DNA from: Pseudomonadota bacterium
Lineage (GTDB): Bacteria > Pseudomonadota > Gammaproteobacteria > Burkholderiales > Sulfuriferulaceae
Assembly (NCBI GenBank): GCA_021845925.1
Contig: JAJZUW010000009.1
Coordinates: 80,258 to 144,257 of the forward strand
DNA: 64,000 bases
Direction: 5' to 3'
Part shown: positions 8,096 to 16,992 of the stretch, piece after piece
Layout of the letters: each line of letters starts with the position of its first letter
How positions within the stretch are numbered: the stretch's first letter is position 1
Translations under genes and position numbers: made by a program
Notes under the pieces: generated by a model
Told to the model about the DNA's origin: nothing
The model's database searches: none
The model's input: only the letters and a program-made list of their open reading frames with translations

Positions 8096-11000
8096 GGATG
8101 ACTCCTTTGCAGGCGGCCGCGCAATTCGCTGAACACGGCCGGCACGAAAAACAGGGTGGCGACGGTGGCAAACAGCAAACCGCCAATCACGGCACGTCCA
8201 AGAGGGGCGTTCTGTTCGCCGCCTTCGCCGAGGCCGAGTGCCATGGGCAGCATGCCGATCATCATGGCCATTGCGGTCATCAGGACCGGACGGAAACGGG
8301 TAAAACCAGCCTGCAACGCTGCATCATGTGCGTTGAGTCCTTCGGCCAGCTGTTCGCGCGCGAAACTGATGACCAGAATACTGTTGGCAGCGCCAACCCC
8401 CATGCTCATGATGGCCCCGGTCAGGGCGGGAACGCTGAGCGTGGTGTGGGTCAGGAACAGCATCCAGACGATGCCCGCCAGCGCGGCCGGCAAGGCAGTG
8501 ATGATGATGAACGGATCCAGCCAGGACTGGTAGTTGATGACAATCAGCAGATATACCAGCACCACTGCTGCAAGCAGCCCCCATCCCAGGCTGGTATACG
8601 ATTTGTTCATGGTTTCCACCTGGCCGCGCAAGGTGACTGTAACCCCTTTGGGTGGCTTCATGTCGGGACGGGCCAGCAGGCTGCGCATGCGACTGGCCAC
8701 GCTGCCAAGATCTGTGCCATGTACATCACCGTAAATGTCGATGACAGGTTTCACGTTGTAGTGACTGACCACGGCCGGATCATAGCCGCGCTCGATGGTG
8801 GCAAGATTGTCGAGCAGTTGCTGTGGCTTGCCGGCTCCGTTGACCGGCATGTGCTGCAGGTCATCCACCGATGTCATGTCGTACTGTGGTGCCTGCACTG
8901 CAACCGAATACTGGACCCCGGTTTTGGGGTTGGTCCAGAACGAAGGCGTGGTCTGGAAACTGCCCGACAGCGTGGTGAACAGGTTGGTGGCCACATCCTG
9001 TTCGCTGTAACCAAGCTGGGCTGCCAGATCGCGGTTGACATTGACCTTGATCCTTGGATAGTTGAATGCCTGCTGGATGCGCAGATCGACCGTACCCGGA
9101 ATCGCTTTCAGCAATGGCAGCAGCTTTTGGGCATACGCCTGGTTTGCGACGGTATTGTTACCCGCAATCTGGATATCCAGCGGTGCCGGCATGCCAAAAT
9201 TGAGAATCTGACTGACGATATCGGCGGGCAGGAAGGCAAATGTGGTGGTTGGGAATCGCGTGACCAGATCCTTGCGCAAACGCTCGACATAACTGGCAGT
9301 TGGCGCGTGATCAGGGCTCAGGGTAATGAAGATGTCGGCATCGCCCGGACCGATCGGAGCCGAAGTGCTGTATGACAGGTTGATGCCGCTGTACGGCAGC
9401 CCGATCACATCGACCATGTTGCTCAACTGGCTGGCAGGAATGTCCCTGCGAATCTGTGCTTCCACTTCATCGCACAGCGCAGCTGTGGTTTCGATGCGCG
9501 TGCCTGTGGCTGCGCGCAGATGGAGTTTGATCTGTCCGGCGTCAACGGAAGGAAAGAAATTCTGGCCCAGCCAGGGCGACAGTATCAGCAGCGACAGACT
9601 GGCCAGGATGACAAATGTCAGAATGAACCCGCGGGAATGGTTGAGCGTTTGTGTCAGCAGACCATGATAACGGTCGCGCAGCCAGTTGAATCCATCCTCG
9701 AAACGGTGCTGCAGGCGACCGAAAAATCCTTTGCTGTGGATTTCATGCGGGGCATGCTCGCGCAGCAGATAACTGGCCAGCGTGGGGACCAGTGTCCGGC
9801 TCAGGATCCAGGAGGCCAGCATGGCAAATACCACTGATTCGGCCAGCGGGACAAACAGATAGTGCGCGACCCCGGTGAGCATGAACATGGGAATGAACAC
9901 GATGCAGATGGCCAGCGTGGAAACCAGGGACGGCATGGCAATTTGGCGCGCGCCATCCAGAATGGCGGTTTCCACCGGTTTGCCTTGTTCCAGATGCCAG
10001 TTGATGTTTTCAATGGCAACTGTGGCATCGTCCACCAGAATGCCAACCGCTAGCGCAAGACCACCCAGCGTCATGATGTTGATGGTATTGCCCAGCGCGG
10101 ACAGGACCATGATGGATGACAGGACTGACAGAGGAATCGAAATGGTGATGATCAGTGTGCTGCGCCATGAACCCAGAAACAGTAGGATCATCAGGCCGGT
10201 CAGTGCCGCGGCAATCACGCCCTCGCGGATCACGCCATCGACGGCCGCACGTACAAATATCGACTGGTCACCCAGGGCGCGCAGGCTCATGCCGGATGGC
10301 ATGTCGTCCTGGATGGCCGGCAGCATGTGCTTGATGCTGCTGATGATGTTAAGCGTGGAGGCCGTGCCGGTTTTCAGCACGCTCATCAGGACAGCCTGGT
10401 GACCATCCACGCGCACCATGTTGGTCTGTGGTGGCGCGCCATCATGCACGAACGCCACGTCACGGATGTGAATCAGGTTGCCATTCCGGGTGCGCAGCGG
10501 AATGTCGTTCAGCTGGTTGATCGCACTGAATTCGGCATTCATTTCAATGTGATATTCCAGGTTGCCGATCTTTTCGGTGCCCGCTGGCAGAATCAGGTTC
10601 TGTGTGCCGATGGCATTGGCAACATCCGCGGCTGACAGACCGAAGTTGCGCAATGCAACCGGATTGATGTCAACCTGAACCTGGCGCATCAGGCCGCCAA
10701 ACGGAAAGGGCAGGGAGGCTCCGGCTACCGTTGCCAGCTGGGTGCGCATGAAACTGTTACCGAAATCGAACAGTTCCGCCCCGGTCATTTTGGAACTGGA
10801 CAGAGCCAGTTGAATGACAGGAACGCTTGAGGCGTTGTAAGCCAGAATGAACGGCGGCGTGGTGCCAGGCGGCATCTGCCTCAGCAGGGTTTGCGAAACC
10901 GAGGTGATCTGTGCAACAGCCAGATCCTCGTTGACGTGCGGCTGGAAAAAATACTTGACCACAGCCGTTTCGTCGAGCGATTGCGATTCGATGTGCTCGA

Positions 11001-11232
11001 TATCGTTGACTGTGGTGGTTGCCACCCGTTCGCTGAACGCGACGATGTGGTCCGACATCTGCTGGGGTGGCATGCCGCTGTAGTGCCAGATCACCGAAAC
11101 AACCGGTATGTCGATTTCCGGCAGAATGTCGGTCGGCGTGCGTGACAGACTGAACACGCCGCCCAGCACAATCAACAGTGCCATGACGATAAACGTGTAC
11201 GGGCGGTTCAGTGCGAGTTTGACAATCCACAT
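8092..11232 (-). CDS. RND efflux permease (AcrB/HAE-type fold)
   Basis: 1046 residues, the full length for the family, with 12 predicted membrane helices and two large periplasmic loops. TM4 has the paired proton-relay aspartates in GILVDDATVAIENI. TM10 reads GVGAANSILVISFA, so the Lys found in AcrB (K940 in AKNAIL) is Ala here; TM11 keeps RFRPVLMTAMA. This places it in a branch of RND pumps different from AcrB itself. It is the first gene of the four-gene operon and has a good sigma70-like promoter about 30 bases upstream of its ATG. Inner-membrane proton/drug antiporter by family; substrate unknown. Confidence 0.94.
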   Translation of the reverse strand: MWIVKLALNRPYTFIVMALLIVLGGVFSLSRTPTDILPEIDIPVVSVIWHYSGMPPQQMSDHIVAFSERVATTTVNDIEHIESQSLDETAVVKYFFQPHVNEDLAVAQITSVSQTLLRQMPPGTTPPFILAYNASSVPVIQLALSSSKMTGAELFDFGNSFMRTQLATVAGASLPFPFGGLMRQVQVDINPVALRNFGLSAADVANAIGTQNLILPAGTEKIGNLEYHIEMNAEFSAINQLNDIPLRTRNGNLIHIRDVAFVHDGAPPQTNMVRVDGHQAVLMSVLKTGTASTLNIISSIKHMLPAIQDDMPSGMSLRALGDQSIFVRAAVDGVIREGVIAAALTGLMILLFLGSWRSTLIITISIPLSVLSSIMVLSALGNTINIMTLGGLALAVGILVDDATVAIENINWHLEQGKPVETAILDGARQIAMPSLVSTLAICIVFIPMFMLTGVAHYLFVPLAESVVFAMLASWILSRTLVPTLASYLLREHAPHEIHSKGFFGRLQHRFEDGFNWLRDRYHGLLTQTLNHSRGFILTFVILASLSLLILSPWLGQNFFPSVDAGQIKLHLRAATGTRIETTAALCDEVEAQIRRDIPASQLSNMVDVIGLPYSGINLSYSTSAPIGPGDADIFITLSPDHAPTASYVERLRKDLVTRFPTTTFAFLPADIVSQILNFGMPAPLDIQIAGNNTVANQAYAQKLLPLLKAIPGTVDLRIQQAFNYPRIKVNVNRDLAAQLGYSEQDVATNLFTTLSGSFQTTPSFWTNPKTGVQYSVAVQAPQYDMTSVDDLQHMPVNGAGKPQQLLDNLATIERGYDPAVVSHYNVKPVIDIYGDVHGTDLGSVASRMRSLLARPDMKPPKGVTVTLRGQVETMNKSYTSLGWGLLAAVVLVYLLIVINYQSWLDPFIIITALPAALAGIVWMLFLTHTTLSVPALTGAIMSMGVGAANSILVISFAREQLAEGLNAHDAALQAGFTRFRPVLMTAMAMMIGMLPMALGLGEGGEQNAPLGRAVIGGLLFATVATLFFVPAVFSELRGRLQRSHP

Positions 11233-11261
11233 GGTCGGGCAATCCTGGCGACAGTGCGCAG

Positions 11262-11309
11262 ATTATAGATTATCGATAATATGACCTGCAAGCTGAATGG
11301 CGGTCATAT
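11262..11309 (-). promoter_or_regulatory. Efflux operon promoter with palindromic operator candidates
   Basis: Reading leftward, -35 TTGCAG (11291-11286), an 18-base spacer and -10 TATAAT (11267-11262) stand 29 bases before the permease ATG. A perfect 12-bp palindrome, ATTATCGATAAT (11269-11280), fills most of the spacer. A second inverted repeat, ATATGACC (11279-11286) and GGTCATAT (11302-11309), brackets the -35. These are natural binding sites for a dimeric repressor such as the FCD regulator encoded at the operon end. The rest of the 11233-11560 gap shows nothing further that I can support. Confidence 0.75.
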
Positions 11310-11560
11310 GACAGTTTGGCGACCGGCATCTGACAACGAGCCAAGGCTGGTAGTCCTGCTTGCAGCAGACGTCAGCAAGGCCACGGATATTCCATGCTCA
11401 TGAAGCTTGCGTTCGATGCCCGCAAGGGCGTGGAGATGTCATGACTGACGCATGCAAAGGGAATGCCGTGAAGCGTCATGCACAGGCGTGTTGCAGGTCT
11501 GCTGACCTGGCAAGGCCGGTGCTGGTATCGCCGATGCCAGGTCGGGATTTCGGGACAAAT

Positions 11561-12229
11561 TCAGACTGTGTTGCCAGATGATCCGTTGACGGGCGGGGTG
11601 GTCGAGGCTGGCTGGTTGTTCAGGGCTTGCGTCAGAATGCTGCTGCTGATGCCGGCAGACTGCAACGCAGTTGGTGTGCTGAGACTGAACAGGGATGCCA
11701 GCGAAGAGTTGCTGGAACCGGTGTTGCTGCTGTTGCCATACAGCAGGCTGGACATGGTGTTGTTCAGTGTCTGCTGGGCATTGAGCACATCCTGGGTGGC
11801 CTGGGCCTGCGTGACCTGTGTCGTGGATGCGTTCGATGTCTGCGCCCCATTGACCAGAGATATCAGTGATGCCAGGCTGCTGTTGCCGGAACCGGAAGCA
11901 GAGCCGGTGTTCAGCAGTTGTGACAGGCTTGAGCTTCCTGCGCTGGACGATGATGTCTGGTTGAACAGGGCGTTGACCGTGCTGCCGGCACTCTTGCTGA
12001 TGGCTTGCTCAAGCGCTGAAACCTGCGAACTGCTCAGTTTGCCGGCGGCATTGTATGTGATGGAACCGGTCGGTGGCGTATTGCCCAGACTCACGGTGGT
12101 GCTGCCAGCATTACTGGTGCTGCTCGATGTGGTCGTGCTGGTGGTGGAACCGGTGTTGCCGGTCTGGCCGAGCACCTGTTGCAGGGCGGATTGAAGCACT
12201 GCGTTGCCCAGGGAATTGATGGTGGACAT
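11561..12229 (-). CDS. Ser/Thr/Asn-rich low-complexity protein, function unknown
   Basis: 222 residues, extremely rich in Ser, Thr, Asn, Gly and Gln, with runs such as TSTTTSSSTSNAGSTTVS. No signal peptide, membrane helix or Cys is seen. The ATG at 12229 is chosen because a strong GAGGTG ribosome site lies five bases upstream; an earlier frame-open start at 12343 has no such site. Short hydrophobic helices (SLGNAVLQSALQQVL, SSLASLFSL) recur. It follows the TPR-sulfotransferase gene on the same strand, about 106 bases away. I do not recognise a family; a surface, secreted or scaffold protein is possible. Confidence 0.65.
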   Translation of the reverse strand: MSTINSLGNAVLQSALQQVLGQTGNTGSTTSTTTSSSTSNAGSTTVSLGNTPPTGSITYNAAGKLSSSQVSALEQAISKSAGSTVNALFNQTSSSSAGSSSLSQLLNTGSASGSGNSSLASLISLVNGAQTSNASTTQVTQAQATQDVLNAQQTLNNTMSSLLYGNSSNTGSSNSSLASLFSLSTPTALQSAGISSSILTQALNNQPASTTPPVNGSSGNTV

Positions 12230-12335
12230 GCTGTCACCTCGCGCAAAAACGGACTTACGACCATTATCGGCAGGATTGCAGAAAACTTGACGGTCAAATT
12301 GTGAACCGGGCATGTCCACCACGATCGACAGGGGA

Positions 12336-14003
12336 TCAATCAATCTCTGTCAGGTTGTCAATCAACGGTTTGAGCCATGTGGCATATGGTTTCCAGCGCC
12401 CGATGGCATCGCGATAGAGTGGTTTGCGCACTTGAACCAGGCTTGCTGTGCGGACGGTCCGGCGAACCAGTTCGGGCTGCAGGCAGGCTGGATGCCACGA
12501 CAGACCGAGGTGATCCAGAATGTTCCGGATGGTGGGCTCCGGCTGGCTGACCAGCGTTTCATAGCTGACATCCAGAATGCGTCCGGTTGGCAGAACCGAT
12601 TGCCAGTGTCGCATCAGTTGGCGATAACGGTTGTACTGCCTTGCCATGGTTTCGAGGTCGAAGGCATATTCATGTCCCTGGCTAAACCGCAGCGTGTAGC
12701 ATGAAAAGCAGCAATCCAGTGGATTTCGGTGGACATGCAGGATTGCAGCATGTGGAAACAGCAGGTGGATCAGACCCAGATGCAGGAAATTGCCCAACTG
12801 TTTGTCTACCACCCGGCTGGCTGCGGGATGCCGTTGCCAGAGCTTGTCCAGATATGTCTGACCGGTCAGCCCAAGCAGGTCGGCATCGCCACCCGGTGGT
12901 GCATTTTGCAGCTGTTCCACGGCTTCCTGCAACCAGGGTACTTCGCCGGCGACACCAATGTCGGGATGGGCAGCCAGCATCTGTTCGAGCAGTGTAGAGC
13001 CGGAACGCATCATGCCCACAATGAAAATCGGCGGACGTTGCTGTACCGATGGTGGAAGAACAGAGCGGGAAAGCGGGATCTGTTCGATGAGTTCCCGACT
13101 GAATGTGGCTTGCATCTGGCTGAAAATCCGCTGTTCGCGGGTTTCGTCAAACGGATGCAGATCCAGATGCAGACGGTTGGCTTCCTGCCAGGCTGCAAAC
13201 GCCTGCGCATGACGTCCTGCCCGGTCATGCATCCGTCCCATGGCAAACCCCAGCAATATCTGGTGGGCGGGCAGATACTCTGATCGCCGTGCGTACAATT
13301 CGTCCAGTCTGGAAAAATCTGCATCGTGGTGGTCCGGATCGAGCCAGGTCAGCGCACTGGCCAGTGGGGCAGGCTGGTCGGGTGCGCTGCGGATGGCGAG
13401 CCGAAAAGCCTGTTCGCCTTCGGCGTGCTGACCAAGTTCCATCAGCACGGTGCCCAGGTTGGTCAAGGGCTCGGCCTGTGCCGGCACAATGTCCAGTGAA
13501 TGGCGATAACATTCCGCCGCCATCGCTGGCTCACCCAGCCGGGCGAATGCATTGCCCATATTGTTCCAGGCTTCGGCGTAATCGGGACGAAACTGCAGGG
13601 CCAGGCGCAGGTTGTCAATGGCGGGCCGAAACTGTCCGCTTTCCAGCTGGACCACGGCCAGATTGTTGATGGCTTCGGCATGGTCCGGCTCAATGTGGAT
13701 GGCCTGGCTGAATGAGGCTGCAGCGTCTGCCAGTCTGTTCATGCGCATCAGACAGACCCCCAGATTGTTGTACGCCACGGCCGATGCGGGATTCAGGTCG
13801 ACAGCAACCCGGAATGCGGCTTCGGCGCCAGACAGGTCCTGTTGTTGCAGGAGAGCCAGTCCGCGCTGGATGAGAAAGGCACTTGCATCCTGGCTGATCT
13901 GGTGACGCTTTTCCGCGTCTGGCTTGATGTCATGCCCAGAACGAGCAGTCGGCTTGTCTGTGCCGGCAGGAGCGGTTTGTCTTTTTTCCTCAGGTGCTTG
14001 CAT
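12336..14003 (-). CDS. TPR-repeat sulfotransferase
   Basis: 555 residues. Residues about 45-270 form at least six tetratricopeptide repeats (for example AVAYNNLGVCLMRMNRLADA, AEAWNNMGNAFARLGEPAMA). The C-terminal half is a PAPS-dependent sulfotransferase: the 5'-phosphosulfate-binding loop PIFIVGMMRSGSTLLEQML near residue 305 and a 3'-phosphate-type motif HVHRNPLDCCFSCY. Such fusions sulfate tyrosines or glycans while the TPRs hold the acceptor; the acceptor here is unknown. The Ser-rich protein downstream could be a substrate or simply a neighbour. No signal peptide, so cytoplasmic. Confidence 0.88.
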   Translation of the reverse strand: MQAPEEKRQTAPAGTDKPTARSGHDIKPDAEKRHQISQDASAFLIQRGLALLQQQDLSGAEAAFRVAVDLNPASAVAYNNLGVCLMRMNRLADAAASFSQAIHIEPDHAEAINNLAVVQLESGQFRPAIDNLRLALQFRPDYAEAWNNMGNAFARLGEPAMAAECYRHSLDIVPAQAEPLTNLGTVLMELGQHAEGEQAFRLAIRSAPDQPAPLASALTWLDPDHHDADFSRLDELYARRSEYLPAHQILLGFAMGRMHDRAGRHAQAFAAWQEANRLHLDLHPFDETREQRIFSQMQATFSRELIEQIPLSRSVLPPSVQQRPPIFIVGMMRSGSTLLEQMLAAHPDIGVAGEVPWLQEAVEQLQNAPPGGDADLLGLTGQTYLDKLWQRHPAASRVVDKQLGNFLHLGLIHLLFPHAAILHVHRNPLDCCFSCYTLRFSQGHEYAFDLETMARQYNRYRQLMRHWQSVLPTGRILDVSYETLVSQPEPTIRNILDHLGLSWHPACLQPELVRRTVRTASLVQVRKPLYRDAIGRWKPYATWLKPLIDNLTEID

Positions 14004-14118
14004 ATTTCCGGTTGGCCTGTTGACGTTTGGCGTGGTGACTGCGATGATGCGGGTTAAAATTGCAAAATGCCAGAACCTGTTTGGGGATCAGGGTATCTGG
14101 CGGCGCTGGGGATGTGTC

Positions 14119-14487
14119 ATGTTGCGTAGTTTTTTCGAAGACTTCAAATCCGTCTGCAAGTTCCTCTGCAAACCTTCGTCCTGGATTGTACTGGCGTTTG
14201 CCGGTGCCATTTTGCTGATCGGTTCCGGCATCCTGATGACCGGATTTGATTTCGGCGTGCCTGCCCGGCTGGTTTGCTCGGGAGCAGATGACAAGTTTCT
14301 GGTGTTGCTGTTCATTCTTGGGTTTATTTTTCTGATTCTGTCAGTGGCAGCGGTCGGTGCCATCCTGGTCATGATCGAAAATGTTCTCGCGCGCCGTCCG
14401 CCGGATTATTCAGGCTTGTGGTTGCCTGTGGCCGCGCTTGGTTGTGGTCTGGTCAGCTATGCCATTCTCAAGATGGCATGTCTGTGA
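14119..14487 (+). CDS. Small integral membrane protein, function unknown
   Basis: 122 residues with three strongly hydrophobic segments (about 20-42, 57-83 and 98-117) and short polar termini. The ATG at 14119 is chosen because GGGGAT precedes it at a suitable distance; the frame is open further upstream, into the region opposite the TPR-sulfotransferase start, but without a better site. No catalytic motif is visible and I do not recognise a family. It faces away from the sulfotransferase gene and precedes the AI-2E-type transporter by 97 bases. Confidence 0.6.
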   Translation: MLRSFFEDFKSVCKFLCKPSSWIVLAFAGAILLIGSGILMTGFDFGVPARLVCSGADDKFLVLLFILGFIFLILSVAAVGAILVMIENVLARRPPDYSGLWLPVAALGCGLVSYAILKMACL

Positions 14488-14584
14488 GGTGATGTTCGGC
14501 GCGGATTGTCCGTGCAGTACAGGTGTGGTTTCGGAGTGTGTCGGGTTCAGGCTGGTGTCTCGTCGGGCCTGACACTTTTGGTTA

Positions 14585-15628
14585 ATGGTTGCGGGAAGGC
14601 GCTGGCATCCTGCCGGTGTGTGGTTGATGCTGGTTTCCAGAAAACATGTTGCAACGATTATCGCCGTGCTGGCCATGGTTGTCATGTCGCCGTTTGCGGT
14701 TCCGATTGTTGCCGGGTTCTGCATGTCGATTGCGGGCATGCCTTATCAGAAAGGGCTTGAACGTCTCGGATTTTCCAGCCGGCTTGCCGCAACCTTGCAC
14801 ACCATGTCGTGGATGCTGTTGCTGGCTCTGCCGGCATGGCTGATTCTCGAAACGGCAGTGCCCGCGTTGTTGGCATTGTTGCGCATGCCGCCCAGGCCGG
14901 GCCAGATTCTTTCCGAAATCAATACCATACCTCTGGTTGGCCAGATGCTGTCCGGCTGGCTGGCGCCATCGTTGTCCACGCCATTGTCTTCGAGCCGTCT
15001 GGCCATCTGGGCTTCCGGCAATGCGGCCGAGCTCAAGACTTCGGTCCGTCATGTCTGGTTGTTGCTGGCTCATATCGGCATTGCCTTGCTGGTGGCAGAA
15101 GTCGTGGCGCGCAACCATGTGGCGCTTGAAAATGCGATTGGCCGGGTTCTGGCCTGGGCCAGCGGAGATGCCGAATTTTCCGCGACCTTGCTGCAGGTTC
15201 TCACCCGGTCGATTCGTTCGGTGATGCTCGGCATGCTGGGCGTCACCCTGTTCAACGGTGCCCTGATCGGTCTGCTGATGGCGCTGCTCAAGTTGCCGGT
15301 GTGGCCGGTCTGGGGGTTGGCCGTATCATTGTTGTCTACCATTCCGCTGGGTGCCCTGATCGTGATTGTCATGGCCAGCCTAGCCATGCTGACATTCAAA
15401 AGCTGGACGAGCGTACTGCTGTTTTTTGTGGCCAGCAACACGGTTGTGCTGGTGGCGGACTTCCTGATCAAACCCAAGCTGACCGGAGCTCGTACCGAAG
15501 CGCCATTCATGCTGGTGCTGCTTAGTATACTGGGGGGTATCGAAGTGTTCGGTCTGATCGGAGTCATGATCGGTCCCGTGATCGTACTGACCGCTCTGGA
15601 GCTGTGGCGTGGGTGGCCTGAACGATGA
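14585..15628 (+). CDS. AI-2E/YdiK-family transporter (membrane permease)
   Basis: 347 residues with about seven to eight predicted membrane helices. The C-terminal signature of the family is clear: DFLIKPKLTGARTEAPFML, then a helix reading LSILGGIEVFGLIGVMIGP. Members have been linked to autoinducer-2 or ion export, but most are uncharacterised, so substrate is not assigned. The start is uncertain: ATG 14585 gives the full length but lacks a good ribosome site, and ATG 14627 would remove 14 residues. Confidence 0.82.
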   Translation: MVAGRRWHPAGVWLMLVSRKHVATIIAVLAMVVMSPFAVPIVAGFCMSIAGMPYQKGLERLGFSSRLAATLHTMSWMLLLALPAWLILETAVPALLALLRMPPRPGQILSEINTIPLVGQMLSGWLAPSLSTPLSSSRLAIWASGNAAELKTSVRHVWLLLAHIGIALLVAEVVARNHVALENAIGRVLAWASGDAEFSATLLQVLTRSIRSVMLGMLGVTLFNGALIGLLMALLKLPVWPVWGLAVSLLSTIPLGALIVIVMASLAMLTFKSWTSVLLFFVASNTVVLVADFLIKPKLTGARTEAPFMLVLLSILGGIEVFGLIGVMIGPVIVLTALELWRGWPER

Positions 15629-15692
15629 TTTTCCACCATCAGGGGACATGGCATTTTGCCGGAATCGCCAACTGCATGCGGTGCTCTGAAAC

Positions 15693-16913
15693 ATGAAACG
15701 GATTCCTGCATTCCTGCTGAAAAATTTCAGTTATTTCTTCATGATCGGTCAGGGGGATTTGCGAGAATTCTTTTTTCCGGCCAATCACCCACCGCTGTTT
15801 GCGCGTCGACGTGCCCGGTTCATCCTGTCCCGTGTCCGCATGGTGGCGATTGTGTTTGCCGTTCTGACACCCATGTGGATTGTGATCGACTGGCTTGGGT
15901 TTCCGGCGCACGTGGCCGGAGTCATGTCGATTGCCCGTCTGGTTGCCAGCCTGGCCTTTCTGTTACTGGCGTTGTTTTGTCACTGTACGCCTACCTTGCG
16001 CCACACCCATCTGGCGATGGGATTCCTGTTTGCCATCCCAACCGGATTTTTCCTGTTCAGCCGCTGGTTGCTGACCGGGGTACATCTGAATGCGCTCAGC
16101 ACAGCCATGGCGGCCGGATACACCTTTCTGCCATTCGTGCTGATCAGTGGTTTGTCGGTATTTCCGCTGGTGGCCGTCGAAACCCTGATGTTTTCATTGC
16201 CCTTGTTGCTGGCATTTGCGGTTTCCCTGGTCATGCGGCATACCTCACTGCTGCCTGGGTTCAGTGATATGGCCATTATCTGGCTGCTTGGCCTGCTGGG
16301 CATGGTCAGTTCCATGGCATCCATCAACCAGTTGCAGCTGATGAAAGACCTGTACCAGGAATCCAGTACGGATTCCCTTACTGGCCTGCTCAACCGTCGT
16401 AGCGGGGAAGCACTGCTGGGCATTCTGTTTGCCCAGTCCGTACGGCATCAGCAGCGATTGGTGGTGGCGTTTCTTGACCTGGACAACTTCAAGCAGGTGA
16501 ATGACCGTTTTGGGCATGAAGCAGGCGACCATACCCTGGGCAGAGTTGGTGAAATGCTGGCCCATACATTGCGCAGCGGCGATGCCGTGATCCGCTGGGG
16601 CGGTGAAGAATTTCTGGTGGTCATGCCACAAATCGGTCTTGAACAGGCAGAAAGCCGGATTCTGGCCATGTTGCGCCAGCATGGCCCTACCTTGTTGCGT
16701 CCGGATGGTACACCCGTGACGTTCAGTGTCGGGGTGGCCGAACGGTCCGACAGCAAGGTGGCTACCTGGGAAGCGCTCCTCCGGCATGCGGATGAACGGA
16801 TGTACCGGTCAAAAATGTCCGGCAAAAACCGCCTCACCGACACCAGTGGCCGGGGCGCAAACGCGGTGCAACACAGCATCGAGATACTCCCGGTTGCAGA
16901 GATGAAGGCTTGA
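15693..16913 (+). CDS. Membrane-bound GGDEF diguanylate cyclase
   Basis: 406 residues. The first 215 or so hold about six membrane helices without a recognisable ligand domain. The GGDEF domain follows: DSLTGLLNRRSGE, then FLDLDNFKQVNDRFGHEAGD, then the active-site loop RWGGEEF. An inhibitory I-site RxxD (RSGD) lies exactly five residues before GGEEF, so product feedback is expected. This should be an active enzyme making cyclic di-GMP from two GTP. The downstream nnrS start lies 80 bases away. The membrane domain probably senses an unknown signal. Confidence 0.93.
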   Translation: MKRIPAFLLKNFSYFFMIGQGDLREFFFPANHPPLFARRRARFILSRVRMVAIVFAVLTPMWIVIDWLGFPAHVAGVMSIARLVASLAFLLLALFCHCTPTLRHTHLAMGFLFAIPTGFFLFSRWLLTGVHLNALSTAMAAGYTFLPFVLISGLSVFPLVAVETLMFSLPLLLAFAVSLVMRHTSLLPGFSDMAIIWLLGLLGMVSSMASINQLQLMKDLYQESSTDSLTGLLNRRSGEALLGILFAQSVRHQQRLVVAFLDLDNFKQVNDRFGHEAGDHTLGRVGEMLAHTLRSGDAVIRWGGEEFLVVMPQIGLEQAESRILAMLRQHGPTLLRPDGTPVTFSVGVAERSDSKVATWEALLRHADERMYRSKMSGKNRLTDTSGRGANAVQHSIEILPVAEMKA

Positions 16914-16992
16914 CCTGCGTCAAGGCGTGCCGGTTTGCAGTCTGCCAGACTGTCATCGTGGTCAGTTGACCGGCACATGCGGGGGCGCAAAC

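Noticed and set aside
8032..9375. Plus-strand open frame opposite the RND permease
   Set aside because: No domain signal; the opposite strand encodes a complete RND protein in a tight operon.
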